This document shows, one piece after another, positions 10,048-22,912 of a stretch of DNA of 64,000 nucleotides (positions are counted from its first letter, which is position 1; every line of letters begins with the position of its first letter). The notes beneath the pieces are model-generated. The model ran no database searches. It was not told the DNA's origin and worked only from the letters and a program-made list of their open reading frames with translations. Source of the stretch: Abelmoschus esculentus (Eukaryota; Streptophyta; Magnoliopsida; Malvales; Malvaceae); the NCBI GenBank assembly GCA_035048815.1, contig JAUCBN010000047.1, positions 10,072,001 to 10,136,000 of the forward strand. Direction: 5' to 3'. The position numbers and the translations under genes are program-made.

Positions 10048-11250
10048 ATTGGTTCCTCAAATTTTAGTGACTAAAATATAAATTTTCAAAGTTTAACATA
10101 ACTATAACGAATTTAACTGACAAGGGTATCGAAACACACTTCCCCGATATCGAAACCTATGAAAACGATAAAGGGGTATCGAAACAGGTATTAAAGGTTT
10201 TGATACGCCTTCGATAAATCAGATGATTGCCTGTGCGACAAGCCCGTGTTTCGATACGCATGGAGGATCGTTCGGAAACCATTTGCAACTATAAAGGTCG
10301 GTATCGAAACCAAAAGGATGTGTATCGATATGCCAGTTGAATTTTATACTATTGGTATCGAAACCAAAAGGATGCGTATCGATATGCATGTGTAAAACCT
10401 ACCAAACTTCTCTTAAACCTTTAGTAAGGGATTAGAGATTTTAAAAAACTTTATAAACATCCTAAAACTTTAAAAATCATCCATTTAGGATCCAAAAACA
10501 TTAAGTAAAGACCCTTGAACGAAAATTATGATTTTTGACCCAAAAACCGAATTTTCTTGAACCAAAGATTAAAACGTTTTTACCAAGCCAAGAACTTAGG
10601 AATTTCAGTAAATAACCTTTTAAAATCAGATTATTGAATGATTCTTACCTCCAATTCTGACCCAACCAACTTCCATGGTTTTTTAGAAGGAAAACGATTG
10701 AAAAACAAGGTTTTTGAAGAATGAAAAATTATAAATAATTATTAGAATGGAATTTAATAAAAATAAAAAGAATTTACCCTGAAAATAAGGTTTTTATCTA
10801 CCTTGGAAAAAGGGGAAACAAAAATAATGAAATAAGGGTTTAGGTTTTGATATAAAATAAGGTTTATGGGTTTTAACTAAAGTTATTTGAGTTTTGTGTT
10901 TTAAAACTTGGGTTAAGATTTATTTAAATAGGCTTATTGAATTTTAATTCAATTAAAATTAGGATTGGATCAAATCCCCTTAAAGATTCAAAGTTTTGAC
11001 TTAGTTTATAAAATCTTCTTTAAATTTTCAATTTTTACAAAATAGTCACTAATTTCAAAATCTTAGGGATTAAAGGGTCAATTTTCAAAATTGATTTGAC
11101 CAAAATCAAAAATATATTTAATTAGGATTTTAGGATATTTTTTCATAATTTATTTAGACCAAAAATCATTTTTTAAGAATTTAATCCCGAACTAAGCTTA
11201 ACCGGCTAAACTGACCCACTAACTTCTAGGCCTAATTTTGGGGCGTTACA
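10048..11250 (-). repeat. Candidate LTR remnant (TGTAACGCCCC end)
   Basis: Read on the minus strand the right edge (11250) begins TGTAACGCCCCAAAAT, a common start of plant gypsy LTRs. Inside are two near-copies of GGTATCGAAACCAAAAGGATG spaced 54 bp apart (10300-10390) and further GTATCGAAAC words from about 10120. The left end and a target duplication were not found, so this is tentative. Confidence 0.35.
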
Positions 11251-11310
11251 CAAATTTTTTTTAAAAAATAAAGATAATAATAATCTTTTATCTCACCACT
11301 TCCTGGTCTT

Positions 11311-11603
11311 GCACCTCGCCACCCCTTGGTGGCGTTCTCAGTCCTCCTACGAATCTAATCTCCTACATGCACAACCCCTACTACATGCACAACCCCTCCT
11401 GCATGCACAACCACAAGTTTGAATACATGATCTATATAGAGAAAATAGTCTCCCACAACATCTCGCCACCTCTTGGTGGCATTCTCCCTGCATGTAGAAT
11501 CTCCCACTAGTACCTCGTCACTTTTTGGTGGCGTTCTCACATTGACCTCGTCACCTCTTAGTGGCGTCCTCCCATTGACCTTGCTAGCACTTAGTGGCTT
11601 CCT
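11311..11603. repeat. Degenerate minisatellite with hairpin core
   Basis: At least five degenerate units around CACCTCGCCACC-TTGGTGGCG-TTCTC. The first (11317-11334) has CGCCACC pairing with GGTGGCG around a 4-base loop; others lie near 11464, 11516, 11548 and 11580. Between units one and two there is a threefold repeat of CATGCACAACC (about 11363-11412). Confidence 0.6.
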
Positions 11604-12618
11604 CTTTAAACAACTTTATGGCTAATCAATTCGTCTTGTCCGAATGAAGAGAAGGGAAATTAACCACACCTCCAAGAGATGGCGTGGTCCTATTCATTTT
11701 GGTCTATATCCCAAAATTTCCTTTAAACATCCTTATAATGCCAAAAAAAATAAACAACAATATACACCCAAATTTCCGAAGTTGCAAGGTCTTTTACACC
11801 CAAACCACCTTCAATTTTAGGTATACATATGATTTTTCAACTTACCCTCAGTTCTTGAGGTAAACCCTAATTAATTAAGTTACTAGCTTATTCTTGTACT
11901 CACTAATAAGAAAATTATCCTAGCTAGTTTAATGCAAGTCAATTTAATACATCAATTTCATAAAGATCCTTTCATTTCAAGTATGCTTAACAATTCAACA
12001 AATTTTCAATAATAAAATCATTTATTCACATAGAAAAAACATATCCATAATGTTCAATCCAAATTGTATACACAATTAAGATAGCATGTAGTAAAATTCA
12101 AGCATATCACTTTCATTTCCATTCAAGCTTCAAGACATCATTGAGTTTATAATATATCTTTCACATATCAAATCTTCTTTGAATCATTTGTCTTTAATTT
12201 ACCTTGGTATATAATAGGACTACGTAAATGAGTCACGTGTTAAAGTGTCAAACATCGGATCGTGTTACAGTACCAAGTAACGAATCATGTTAAGGTATCA
12301 TTTACACCATATGTTAGATTACAAAAAATACTTATCATGTTAATGTGTCAGGTACACCACACTGTAAGGTATACAAGTACCAATTATGTAACTATATCAA
12401 TTGAGTTCAAGACTCTAGTTATGTCTTGCTACCTGAGACCAACTAACAGACAAAGGTTATAAAATCTTTTAGTTATACTCATTTGCATCCTAACCCATTG
12501 TAAGTTTACATAATTAAAATCAATCATGGCAACTAGCATACCATTATATCAATGCAATCTCATAGGCATCATAACAATATCAACATATCACCAATTCAAT
12601 CATACAATTCAATTCTCT
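11604..12618. other. No gene recognised
   Basis: AT-rich intergenic-like DNA; short ORFs here look like chance. Confidence 0.3.
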
Positions 12619-12975
12619 CTTAGTTTTAAAGGGCGTTAGGCGCTCCGAGGCGTAAAGGGTCCTTAAACTCAAAATGTTAGGCGCTAGGTGAAGACGCTTG
12701 CCTTTTTTAGGCAAGGCACAAATTTTATTAAATAATATAAATATTATTTACAAAAATTTAAATATAAATATACAAATAAATTGGAAATAAAAAAAATATA
12801 TTCTTTATTAAAGAATGGAAGTAGGTAATAAATATAACTTTTATTTATAATAATTTAATTATAGAAATAAAAAATAAAAAGCAAAATAAAAATATTTTTA
12901 TAAAATTATTGTGAATAAAACTTTAATTAATTTTAAATTTTAAAAATAATTTAATTGTATTATATTAGTAATTTT

Positions 12976-13223
12976 TGTTATGAATATTTATCTATGTGGA
13001 TGTCTATCATAATAAGAACTCTATCATTAGGAATATTATCTTCATTAATTAGAGTTTAATATATTATGTACTTCTTATGCCTATAAATAGATGAGTTTTG
13101 TGAAGGCATTGTATACAAGTCAATGTTGAGAATAATACAAATATCTCTCTTTCTATCTTCTCTTTGTTCTTTCATTCTTGTTCTTCATTCTTGTTTTATT
13201 TCTTCATTATTTTATTCACAACA
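12976..13223 (+). repeat. 5' LTR of copia element
   Basis: 248 bp, TGTTATGAATATTTATC to CACAACA, with CTATAAATAG as a TATA-type box near 13081. It differs from the 3' LTR by scattered substitutions and small indels. Confidence 0.9.
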
Positions 13224-15540
13224 CAGTATCAGCACGAGACTCTAACCAACGGAGGTATTTGTTCGAATCCTAAAGGTGTTATTGGAAAGAATTTGTTACT
13301 AGAAAGAATTAAAGATAAGTTCTTCTCGCTCAATTATATTCTAATTACCGATTTATCTTTCTTTCTTGATTTTTGACTTGATTTTTAATTTATAAAAAAT
13401 CTTTGGTTGTTTGGTGTTTGTGTAGCGATAAAGTGACTCAATTACTGTGGTTCTTGTCGACAATTCCCGAAAAAGATTTTTGGTTTAATCTTTTCCCTTC
13501 CAATCCTTTGGCTTGATTAATGAGTGTATAATACACTAGTAAAATTGGCTGCAAGCCTATGGAAAATAAGCTATTAAGTTTGGCAAAGGGTAAAAACCAA
13601 TTATATTCTAATTAATTAATATGTTTTATGTTATGTTGATTTAATCCGAGTATATTGGCTGGACATCCCGTTCTACGAGGCTATTGGTCTCAAAGGAGGT
13701 TCTTTTTAAAAGACCTTGTGGACTGGTTTAACAACGCCGCGTATGAGGATTAAATTTTTGTTCCTTGTATGTATTGTATATATATTGATTGGTCAATTAC
13801 TATTTAATACTATGAATGTTATAAAGTTTATATTTGCTTGAAAGCAATATTATTTTTATGTCGAAAAACTGGACTATATACTTCTCCCAAGTTCAAGTTA
13901 CGAAAATCGTATTGATCCAAGAATTTTTATGGGAGGCATTCCTTGAAGTGAATGCATGCATGATGCTTATTCCATGCAATTATTGGATTTATGACATTCC
14001 TTGAAGTGAATGCAAGCATGATGATTATTTCATGCGATTATTTGATTTATGTAATTCCCTGAAGTGAATGCAAGCATGATGTTTATTCCATGCGATTATT
14101 GAATTTGTTTCATTCCTTGAAGAGAATGCAAACAAGATAATTCACTATATGGTTAGTGAATAAAACTCAGTTATATGACAGAGTATCATTGATGAGGATA
14201 TGTTAGAAAAACATATTTCACTTTTCACACATTAAAGTTGTCCCGTAGACACAATATCGTGAAAAGGTTTTAAAGACCTATTGGATCCGCTCCATTCCCT
14301 GAAGTGAATGTGATATTTTATAACGAAAAGAATAAATGTCATATTAGTAATTGTGGTCACGATTGAGATCATAAAATAGGCATGAATAATATGATTATTT
14401 TGAGAATACTTATATCCACAAAAAGTGAAATTATAAAGATGACAAGAATAATAGAGATCATATCAAAATCTTTATGTTATCAATGCAATGGTACAAACTA
14501 TTGATCTCGTACTTGTCAAACGCCAAAGTATTATGGACTTTATCCATAATCATGAATGATAAATTAAAGAAAATATAAACAGATCTTCTTTGTGGCGAAA
14601 ATAATTATGGCGTTATTAATCCAACTCAATCGGATATTGATAATTTTCTCATAACCCTTAAAAGAAATAATTCGCCATTTATTTTATTTACATTATAACC
14701 TCTCAAGGGAATAATTGATCTTTTATTTATTTTGTTTTATGTTACTTTATTTAATATTTGTTTATGTTAATTTATTTTATATATTATTTACACTTTTGTT
14801 AATTTATCGTTAATTTATTTTACATATTATTTATTTACGTTTTATGTTAATTTATACTTTGAAAAATATTATCACTTCCGGAATAAAATCTACAATAAAT
14901 TGTGGCTATTTATGCCAAGCAGACAATGCAAGTACTCATACTTTATTTAAGCATAAAAAATATTTTCTCATTTAAATACAACGGAAAATGTTAGTACTAT
15001 ATCTCAAAGTACTAAAATATCAATGCTTCCAAAGAGCTTTTGAGAGTTTATCTTTGATAGATAATCGAGATATAATGTGCTATATTTAATATTTTTCATT
15101 CCCCGAAGTGAATGATACAAAGCACATATTTTTCATTCCCCGAAGTGAATGAAATAAAGCACATATTAAAATGTACATAATTATGCATATTTTCCCATTT
15201 TAAATGCAAGGGAATGTGAGTACTATATCCGAAAGTACTAATATCACATAAAGCTCTAACTAAGCAAATATATTATTGCCAAATAGAACTTTATTCCATA
15301 TTTACAGTGCATTATACTCGTCAAAGTCATAGAGAGACTTAGTGAGTTTTTAAAGATGTTTACAAAAATATATTGAGAATATTAGTCAAAGGGATGCTGA
15401 CTATCTCAATATTACGAGTATAACTCAAGTCAATAAGAAAATCTTGGCAAAATTACATGCACTGTCATCCATATTGTACTACATAAGAATTAGTACAAAT
15501 TGAAGCTCATGCTATTGTAAAATAGATGTTTACTGATAAT
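13224..15540 (+). pseudogene. Decayed copia leader and gag region
   Basis: Follows the primer site. No intact gag frame remains, and the stretch is AT-rich with many stops. It contains the 58-bp tandem repeats at 13937-14160 and related words near 14291, 15096 and 15130. Confidence 0.5.
13937..14160 (+). repeat. Four 58-bp tandem repeats with palindromic core
   Basis: Units start at 13937, 13995, 14053 and 14111, an exact 58-bp spacing. Each begins CATTCCTTGAAGTGAATGC or a close variant, in which CATTC and GAATG form a hairpin. The core recurs singly at about 14291, 15096 and 15139 in the same element. Confidence 0.8.
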
Positions 15541-16460
15541 TTTATTTGGCATAACCGGTTAGACCATCCCGGTTCAATTATGATGCGAAAATTTGCTGAC
15601 ACTTTCATGTGGTCATTTATTGAAGAACTAAGATTTTCTTCATGGTAATTTTTCATGTGATACTTTCATAGAAAGTAATTTGATTATTCAATCATCAACA
15701 ACTAAGATAGAGTGTAAATCTATTAATTTTCTGGAATGGATACAAGGTGATATATATGGACCCATACACCTTTCTTACAGTCCATCTAGATATTTCACGA
15801 TTTTTATCGATGCATCGACTAGATGGTTATATGTATCCTTGTTATTAACCCGCAACTTGGTGTTTGCGAGGCTACTTGCTTAGTTGATAAAATTACGAGC
15901 ACATTTTTCAGATTATTTTCTAAAGACAACTAGTCTTGATAATGTTGATGACATGTAATTTTACATGTAGTATCACAAATTCGCATCAAGCCAACGATCA
16001 TAAGTCCTCCCTACTAAAAATGTTTTTTGGTTAAGAACCAAATATTTCTCATCTTAGATTTTTTTGGGAATATATATCAGATTTAAATATCTTGAGCTTC
16101 TGATATGGGATTTATTTCCAACTCGATTTACTAACTATCAATTTAGTTATTCAGTTTACCCAATATAAGGGGGAGAAAATAAATAGCTGGGGAAAGAAAT
16201 AAGTTGGAATGAATTATCATTTTCTTATTTTAATCCACGTACTACACAATGTGAAATATAAGTTCAAAGGATAATTCATTTAGCATATCAATTGCCAGAT
16301 GATTTTGTTGACCCTAAAAGAGTGACTAAGTCGCGTATACCAACTATGAATGCTTTGATTAAATTTGATGTCTTGGAAGGACAAACTCTAGTTGCTAATG
16401 AGTCTAACTTATGCTTGAAGCGTAGTAGACAAGTAAGTTCCAAATATAAGAAATCCTAGA
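15541..16460 (+). pseudogene. Copia integrase, decayed
   Basis: The integrase inserts the DNA copy. The pre-integrase motif WHNRLDHPGS is readable near 15547. The core then reads WIQGDIYGPIHLSYSP with IDASTRWLYV and TRNLVFARLLA (15680-15883), and a linker with TKSRIPTMNALI lies near 16325. Frames change and stop several times, so it is non-functional. Confidence 0.8.
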
Positions 16461-16599
16461 AAAAAAAAAGGAGCTATATTTTACGATGGTCTGATCGAGG
16501 AATCAATGAATTATAAAAATCTCAAAAAGAGATTAAAAGGTCTCCATCAGAGACATTGACATGAATCAGGTACCTGATAATAAAGAGATCTCAATAGAT

Positions 16600-17780
16600 T
16601 ATGTCATGTTTAGTAATAAGTGGAACTGAAATTAAATCGACGTTGATAAAATATTTGTATGTAATATAGCACCACTAGAGATTTTATTTGATGATGTGGA
16701 TCATGAATCATTTTCAATTGGAAAATATAAACAAAGAAATGATTGACCAACATGAAAGAGGCAATTAAGGCGAAACTAAAATCTCTTTCAAAAAGAGAAG
16801 TATTTGGGCCTATAGCCCATACATTGAAATGTGTACAGCTCATGGATATAAATGAGCCTTTGTTTAAAAGAGAAATTAAAATGGGAAATAATGAGATATA
16901 AACTCATTTGGTTACACAACGATTCTCACAAAGACATAAAATTTATTATGAGAAAAATATATTCCTTTGTGGTGGATGCAACTACTTTTAGATTTCGATC
17001 AGTCTGGCAACAAATAAAATTACTCAGTTTCTACCTAATGGATGTTGTTACATCCTATTTGAATGGGCCTCTTGATAGTAATAATTTACATAAAATTTCC
17101 GGAAAGATTTAGATTGACATAAGCAATTAATTCAAGTTCTCGAGAACATTATTCAATCATATTGAATATATCTTTTTATGAATTGAAACAATTTAAGCGT
17201 ATTTGGTATCATCGCCTCATTGAATACTTATTAGCATAATGCTATATGAAATGTTTAATTTCCCCGAGTATTTTGTTAAGAGGTTTAGCTCTGAATTTTT
17301 ATTGTTGTATATATCAATGATTTGAATATCATTGAGACTCATGAAGAGATCTCCTCAAATCTTTATGCACCAATAGACATACAGAAAAATGTTTAAAGAG
17401 ACTTTACATGCATAACACATATTCATTGATCACCCTTATGGTTGCTATATCTCTTAATGTAAACGATTCATTCCACCCTCGAGAAAAAGGTAATGATATT
17501 CTTGGTATAAAATCACAATATATACATTATTTGATCTAGAAGCATCATATCTTAACTGATCTAGAAATATTATTTAAGTGCTACGAGATCATTACTTTAT
17601 GCATGAAGCAAAGCCGAAATATGTGTTTGGCTAAACATATCCCGAAGATATGTGAATTGCTTTCACAAGATAAGATGCAAGCTATCTTGGGTAGAGATAA
17701 TGCAAAATTTATATCTCAAGGTGGATATATCAAATCTGATAAAACAAAATATTTTTTTAAGTTTCGTCCCTCATGATCTT
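16600..17780 (+). pseudogene. Copia reverse transcriptase and RNase H, decayed
   Basis: The start reads RNDWPTWKEAIKAKL and REVFGPI (about 16735-16812, frames mixed). The reverse transcriptase signature VVDATTFRF and LMDVVTSYLNGPLD is seen at 16970-17080. Further fragments to about 17780 fit the connection and RNase H part but are too broken to place residues. It copied element RNA into DNA in the intact ancestor. Confidence 0.75.
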
Positions 17781-18120
17781 CAGAACAATAATATTCAATG
17801 AATCATTTCAAGTAAATTTATCCACTAGTACATAATCTACTTCAATATTTGAAAATTGTATTCAATGTTGAATTATGAAGATTCAATGATCTTATGTGAT
17901 ATTTTCATGAGTGGGAGTAAATACGCGTTGCACTCTTTTTCCCTTAACCAAGGTTTTGTCCCAATGGGTTTTCCTGGTAAGGTTTTTAATGAGGCAACAT
18001 GTTATGCGTATAAAAGATGTGTGTACTCTTTTTCCTTCACTAATTTTTTTTTCTCATAGGGTTTTTATCTTAGTAAGGTTTTAACGAAGCACATTATCTT
18101 CATAAACATCCAAGGGGGAG

Positions 18121-18362
18121 TGTTATGAATATTTATCTATGTGGATGTCTATCGTAATAAGAACTCTATCATTAGGAATATTATCTTCATTAATTAGAGT
18201 TTAATATATTATGTACTTGCCTATAAATAGATGAGTTTGTGAAGACATTGTATACAAGTCAATATTGAGAATAATAAAAATATCTCTCTATCTATATTCT
18301 CTTTATTCTTTCATTCTTGTTCTTTATTCTTGTTTTAGTTCTTCATTATTTTATTTACAATA
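18121..18362 (+). repeat. 3' LTR of copia element
   Basis: 242 bp, TGTTATGAAT to ACAATA (terminal CA mutated to TA), next to the ATTTT duplication. Confidence 0.9.
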
Positions 18363-19077
18363 ATTTTCTATTATTTTATTAATTTTTATACTTCTTAATC
18401 TTCATCAACATGTTATATTGTACTAGTATAGTTACGGAGACATATACAAGAACGGAAGAAAAAACGGTAATCTTTTAAATTACAAAATTAAGATACATCA
18501 AAAGTATCCTAAATATAAAATAAAATTATATATTAATAATATATTAAAAAATTCATTCTTTAATAAATCACTTATAAAATAAAATAACAATATTCATGAA
18601 TAAGATTTTTTTTTCAGATTTATAAATTTTGTTAAAAATAAATTTATAATTAAATTAAATAAAAAATATTTATCGGGTTTAAAAAATAAAAGATCATTAA
18701 TAATAAATTAAAAAAAATATAAAATAAAATATACAACACATGATTTTTTTGGTTTTCATGCCTTTTAACTTCTTCCCGCCTTCTTTACTGCTTTTCCTCT
18801 ATAACTTCTCATGTTTTCTTCACTTTCCTTCTCCTCTTTCTTTGACTTCGTTTCTTCAGTCATCCGTTTTGTTCATCTTCACTTCTCCGCCAACGAGGAT
18901 GATGGAATCCATTAGAAACCAAAGGCATAAAAAGTGTCACGTCCAGTACCTTTCGAAAAGTGTTCGCCTCCCGACGCCTCCTTATGCTTTCGGTGTCTCA
19001 CCGCGACTCCGAAAATGAAGGTGTTTTTCTCTTCGCTCGATACCTTAGGCACGCTCAGGCGCGTTTTTTATACTAAG

Positions 19078-20273
19078 ATTCTGCCACCATACAAACAACC
19101 TTACACTAAGTCATATAGCACACACTATCTCACTAAATCAAAATAGTCCATTCTTTCCCCTTTTTCTAAAAAATTTCCAATATGAATTAGGTTTACTTGA
19201 TGCATAAGGTTCAAAGACCCTAAGCATCTTCATCCTCCTCCTATTCATTAGTCTTCGGGACACGCACGTGAGTATTCGGTTTATTTTTGTTTCGTGTACT
19301 TACTGGTATAGTGGCATAGTAATGTGTTTGATGTTTTGTTACTCGTAGGTTCTACACCCGCTCGATCTAGTGCTAGAGCCGAGTCTAGATGTTATTCTTG
19401 ACATTGAGATCTCTACTTCATGTGTGTCTCTCCCATTATTTTCCTACTTATCGTTGTGTGCAGATTCTGTTATTCTGAATAAACATGTTGTTTGGATCAT
19501 TTCTGTAACTCTCTGAAAATAAATCATAATGTCATGCTTTGTCATTTAGATGCATATATGATCCTGATTATCATGCATGTCTCTTGTTAGTATTAAGGCA
19601 CGCATTCTGATTTGTATCTGTTCATATCATTGCATTGGTTGGATTGACTGTACGGGGAAGTTTAGTGATTTTATCACTTCTGATTAGTGGCTCAACATTC
19701 AGGTCGAGTTTCTACCTCTATTGGTGTAACGGAGTTAGAGTGGTTCAGAGGAACCTACTCTTCTGATGGTGCTCGAAGTTGGGTGCATTTCATGCATACA
19801 TTACATCATCTGATTTATTCTGTTCTGTGATCCTATTTATCTGCACAGTAGAGACACATTAGGCTCCCTAGCTTACACCCTTTCAGTTTCTATTCTAGAT
19901 CTCAAACCTAGGCTACATACGGTACTTGGAGGATTCTAATTCGGATCATTTTCGTATGTTTTCAGTTATAGACTTTGGATTTATTATATTATATTTGATT
20001 ATTATATTTTCTTGTACTGGACTTGGACTTTGACTTATGGATTTTTATCTTGGGACTTTTATTCGGTTTTCAGAACAATTATTTAAATATTTGATGGGTT
20101 GAGACTTTAATTAATTATAAATTATGTTTTTTTGTATTTATCCGTTATTATTTATTTAATAATTTATCAAATTATTATATTTAATTCATATAAACCCTAA
20201 CTTGCGAAACAAGTTTTAATAACGTAAACCCTAAGTTTTAATCTAAGAAATTAGATTAAATTTAAGGGTTACA
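19078..20273. other. Non-coding stretch, possible LTR remnant
   Basis: No gene seen. The right edge read on minus begins TGTAACCCTTAAAT, an LTR-like start at 20273, but no left boundary or duplication was found. Confidence 0.25.
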
Positions 20274-20279
20274 CTTTTC

Positions 20280-22035
20280 TACTTCACCATTCATTTTAAG
20301 CCAATTGTGGTTGTTCTTGGAGATTTGAGCAACTTTCGTGCATATTGTGTGTCCTCGACAGCTTTATTGATAGAAGCAGCAAGGTATTCAGCAAGACTTT
20401 GTTGAGAATTAAACTTGTTATAAGAAGCCTTTGAAACTTTTGCCTTTACTGTGGCAATGGAGTTTGGAAGCCAAGAATTTGAATTGCTTGGAGTACTCAA
20501 ACCATCCGTTTCAGTTTCTTGTCTTCTCTATGGAATGGGTTTTAAATGCCGCCCTGGATCTTCCAATATGGATTCACCAAAGTAACTTTGTGGCCCTAAT
20601 ATCTTGTTTGATTCTAATCTATGACCACAAAAACCTCATCCTCGTCCGACACTCCTTCCTAAACTAGGAGTGTTGCTCCCACGGCATCCATGATTCCTGC
20701 CTCTCCCTAAACTCAAATAAGGACTACCTCTAGGTCCTTGATCGAGGATCAGACTGTTACCAAACATTTGAGGACTGGTTGTTTCATAGTTGAAACAGGT
20801 CTATCTGCTGAAGAAAAGCAAGGGCCAGGCTCTATGAGAAGTTCCAGGATGTTTGGGAGGATTACCAAACATTCCACTCGGAGTTCCATTAGAAACTATG
20901 TTATAATGATCATATGCATGTGATTCATTCCAAGCATCAGACCGGACTTGATGCATGAGTGAAGGACTTCATATTCTAGGGTTGTATGGACCATGGTTAT
21001 ATACACCCTGAACAGGTGAAAAATAGGTTTGCATCTGATGGAGAGACAAATCCCTATTGAAGTTCATTGCTCCTTGCCAACCAAAATAAATAGCCAATTA
21101 ATTAGAAAAATAAAAGAACTACTAACTAATGTTAATCGAAAAATTAGAGAGATTATGTCCAACTGGTATTAATCAATAACTCATACACAAATGATCAGCT
21201 GAGTAGTAGTACAAATCAAAGTTGACCATTAATGTCACTCTTTATGACCAATATTATCAAAGATCCTTTAAAAGATAAGATGAAAAAATATGGTTAAATG
21301 TTCTTAACACTAGTAGAACTTCTGAAGTTTTCCGATGACCTAAAAGCAGTTTAATAAATCAATATCAGGAAGAAAAAAAAGTGTACCAGGTCGGAACTCA
21401 GAACGATGCATGAATAGTTGGGGACGTAAAAGATTGTTGCATAGTCTGATTATGACTGTTGCCCCTCTTGTTGTTAGCAGAAAATACTGTCGTAGGATGC
21501 GCGGAATTCTACAAAGTCATCTGCACAGTCGACGGTGTCTCAATCAATGGATTCGAAAGGCAACCAAGCATTACAGAAGCTTCAACATCATTAGAAACTT
21601 CAGCTTACATTGCTTTCAGCCTTTCTTTTCTCAGATTCCTTCATTTATCTAGAAGAGAGAAAGTGCATGTGTTCAAACTTCTGAATAATGATATATTGTA
21701 TAGCAAAATCTAAAATATAAATTATCTTTTTGCATTAAGATTCCTTAGATTATGAAAGTTGGATACAAGTTTTAACCTCTAAGTTTAAATTTACTTAATT
21801 ACAACTCTAACAACCTAATAAATCAAATTAGAATTTGAACCAATCTCGCCCAATTTTAAGAAAATAAATATCACAAATGGCAATATTTCCAACTAAAAAC
21901 CATAACTCAAAATATCATAAATTTAGTTAGGGTTTCAAAGATTACCTTATTTAATTTGCAGATCTGTATTGCAAAAGACGATTTTGGTCATGAATTGGAG
22001 GAGGAAGAAGAGAAAGATAAACTGGGAAGGAGAGG
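20280..22035 (-). pseudogene. SICKLE-like gene, decayed copy
   Basis: Read on minus, a start-like ATG at 21644 opens M-K-ESEKRK. After a frame change come KAM, a stop, then AEVSNDVEAS and CLSNPLIETPS, and later FSANNKRGN: the order seen at the N-terminus of plant SICKLE proteins (Pro-rich nuclear proteins linked to miRNA and spliced-RNA metabolism). An intron-like gap (about 21385-21083, GT...AG) separates this from a second block with LHQMQTYFSPVQG and Gly/Arg-rich repeats. The end (20500-20291) is an open 69-residue tail with QQSLAEYLAASINKAVED. A likely 5' UTR exon lies at about 21955-22035. At least six stops or frame changes occur. The retained intron argues for a decayed gene or DNA-level duplicate, not a retrocopy. 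Family assignment is from memory of the motif order. Confidence 0.6.
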
Positions 22036-22839
22036 TTAGAGATGTAAAAACAATTACTCGGATAGGTTTCAGGTCGGATAAAATCGGATACAGGTCATTT
22101 CAGGTTGATTTGATGTTTTGACTCAATTCGGGTCGGGTACGGATCCATTTCAGGTCGGGTTTAAACAATTCGGGTCAAAATCAGATAATTGACAGGTTCA
22201 TTTCAGGTCGGGTAGATTTCAGGTCGGATTCATTTCAGTTCGGTTGCATTTCAGGTCGGGTTCATTTCAAGTCGGTTGCATTTCAGGTCGAATTAATTTG
22301 GGTTTTAAATTCATATTAATTAAAATTATTAAGTTTGAGTTTGGTACAAATAAATAATTAAGTAAATAGTCGATAAACTTTGGGTTGAATGGTTGATCAT
22401 TCATTTCGAATTAAATATTACGCACTAGACTAAACAAAAATATCATCAAATGATTCATATCTTAAAAATTGAGCTAAATTAAAAAAAATTAAAAATTAAT
22501 AAGGAATAAACATTAAACTGAAAAGAATAAAATTTTAAATTAAAAAGGATAAACATTAATAGAATAAAATATCATCTTATTAAAATCACTAAACTAAATT
22601 AGAAAAATAAATAGTAATCAATTTGAAATAAAAATAAAGTTTTAAGGACTAAATTGCAAAAATTATAAATTAATAATAATTAAATTCAATGAAAATTTTA
22701 ATTTTAATGTACTTTAATATATTATAATTTATACATATAAAATATAGTTTAATACATTTTAAAAATAAATATATAAAATTTATACTATATATAGAATTTA
22801 TACTATATATGATATGATACTATATATGGAAATATAAAT

Positions 22840-22863
22840 GTATACTATATATATAAAAATATA

Positions 22864-22912
<49 letters not shown>

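Larger units (their letters stand above)
12976..18362 (+). mobile_element. Ty1/copia retrotransposon, complete but decayed
   Basis: 5387 bp, with LTRs at 12976-13223 and 18121-18362 and the 5-bp duplication ATTTT at 12971-12975 and 18363-18367. The order is LTR, primer-site-like CAGTATCAGCACGAG, gag region, integrase, reverse transcriptase, polypurine tract (AAGGGGGAG, 18112-18120), LTR. Integrase before reverse transcriptase is the copia order. All frames are broken, so it cannot move itself. Confidence 0.9.
12619..19077. repeat. Candidate GGCGC-rich element split by copia
   Basis: The left edge reads CTTAGTTTTAAAGGGCG followed by GGCGCTCCGAGGCG. The right edge reads CTCAGGCGCGTTTTTTATACTAAG, and its reverse complement begins CTTAGTATAAAAAACGCG. 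The similar ends face each other across the copia insertion. Core sequence 12619-12970 and 18368-19077 is AT-rich and non-coding. No target duplication was confirmed. Confidence 0.35.

Noticed and set aside
11355..11540. 61-residue minus ORF with VVHVVGVVHV
   Set aside because: Translation of the minisatellite repeats.
11317..11603. CRISPR-like array
   Set aside because: Hairpin repeats are degenerate, spacing is irregular, and the genome is a plant.
13164..13376. 70-residue ORF across the copia LTR end
   Set aside because: Overlaps the LTR and primer site; low-complexity Phe/Ser start; chance.
18740..19018. 92-residue ORF
   Set aside because: Phe/Ser-rich translation of a CT-rich stretch inside the GGCGC repeat.
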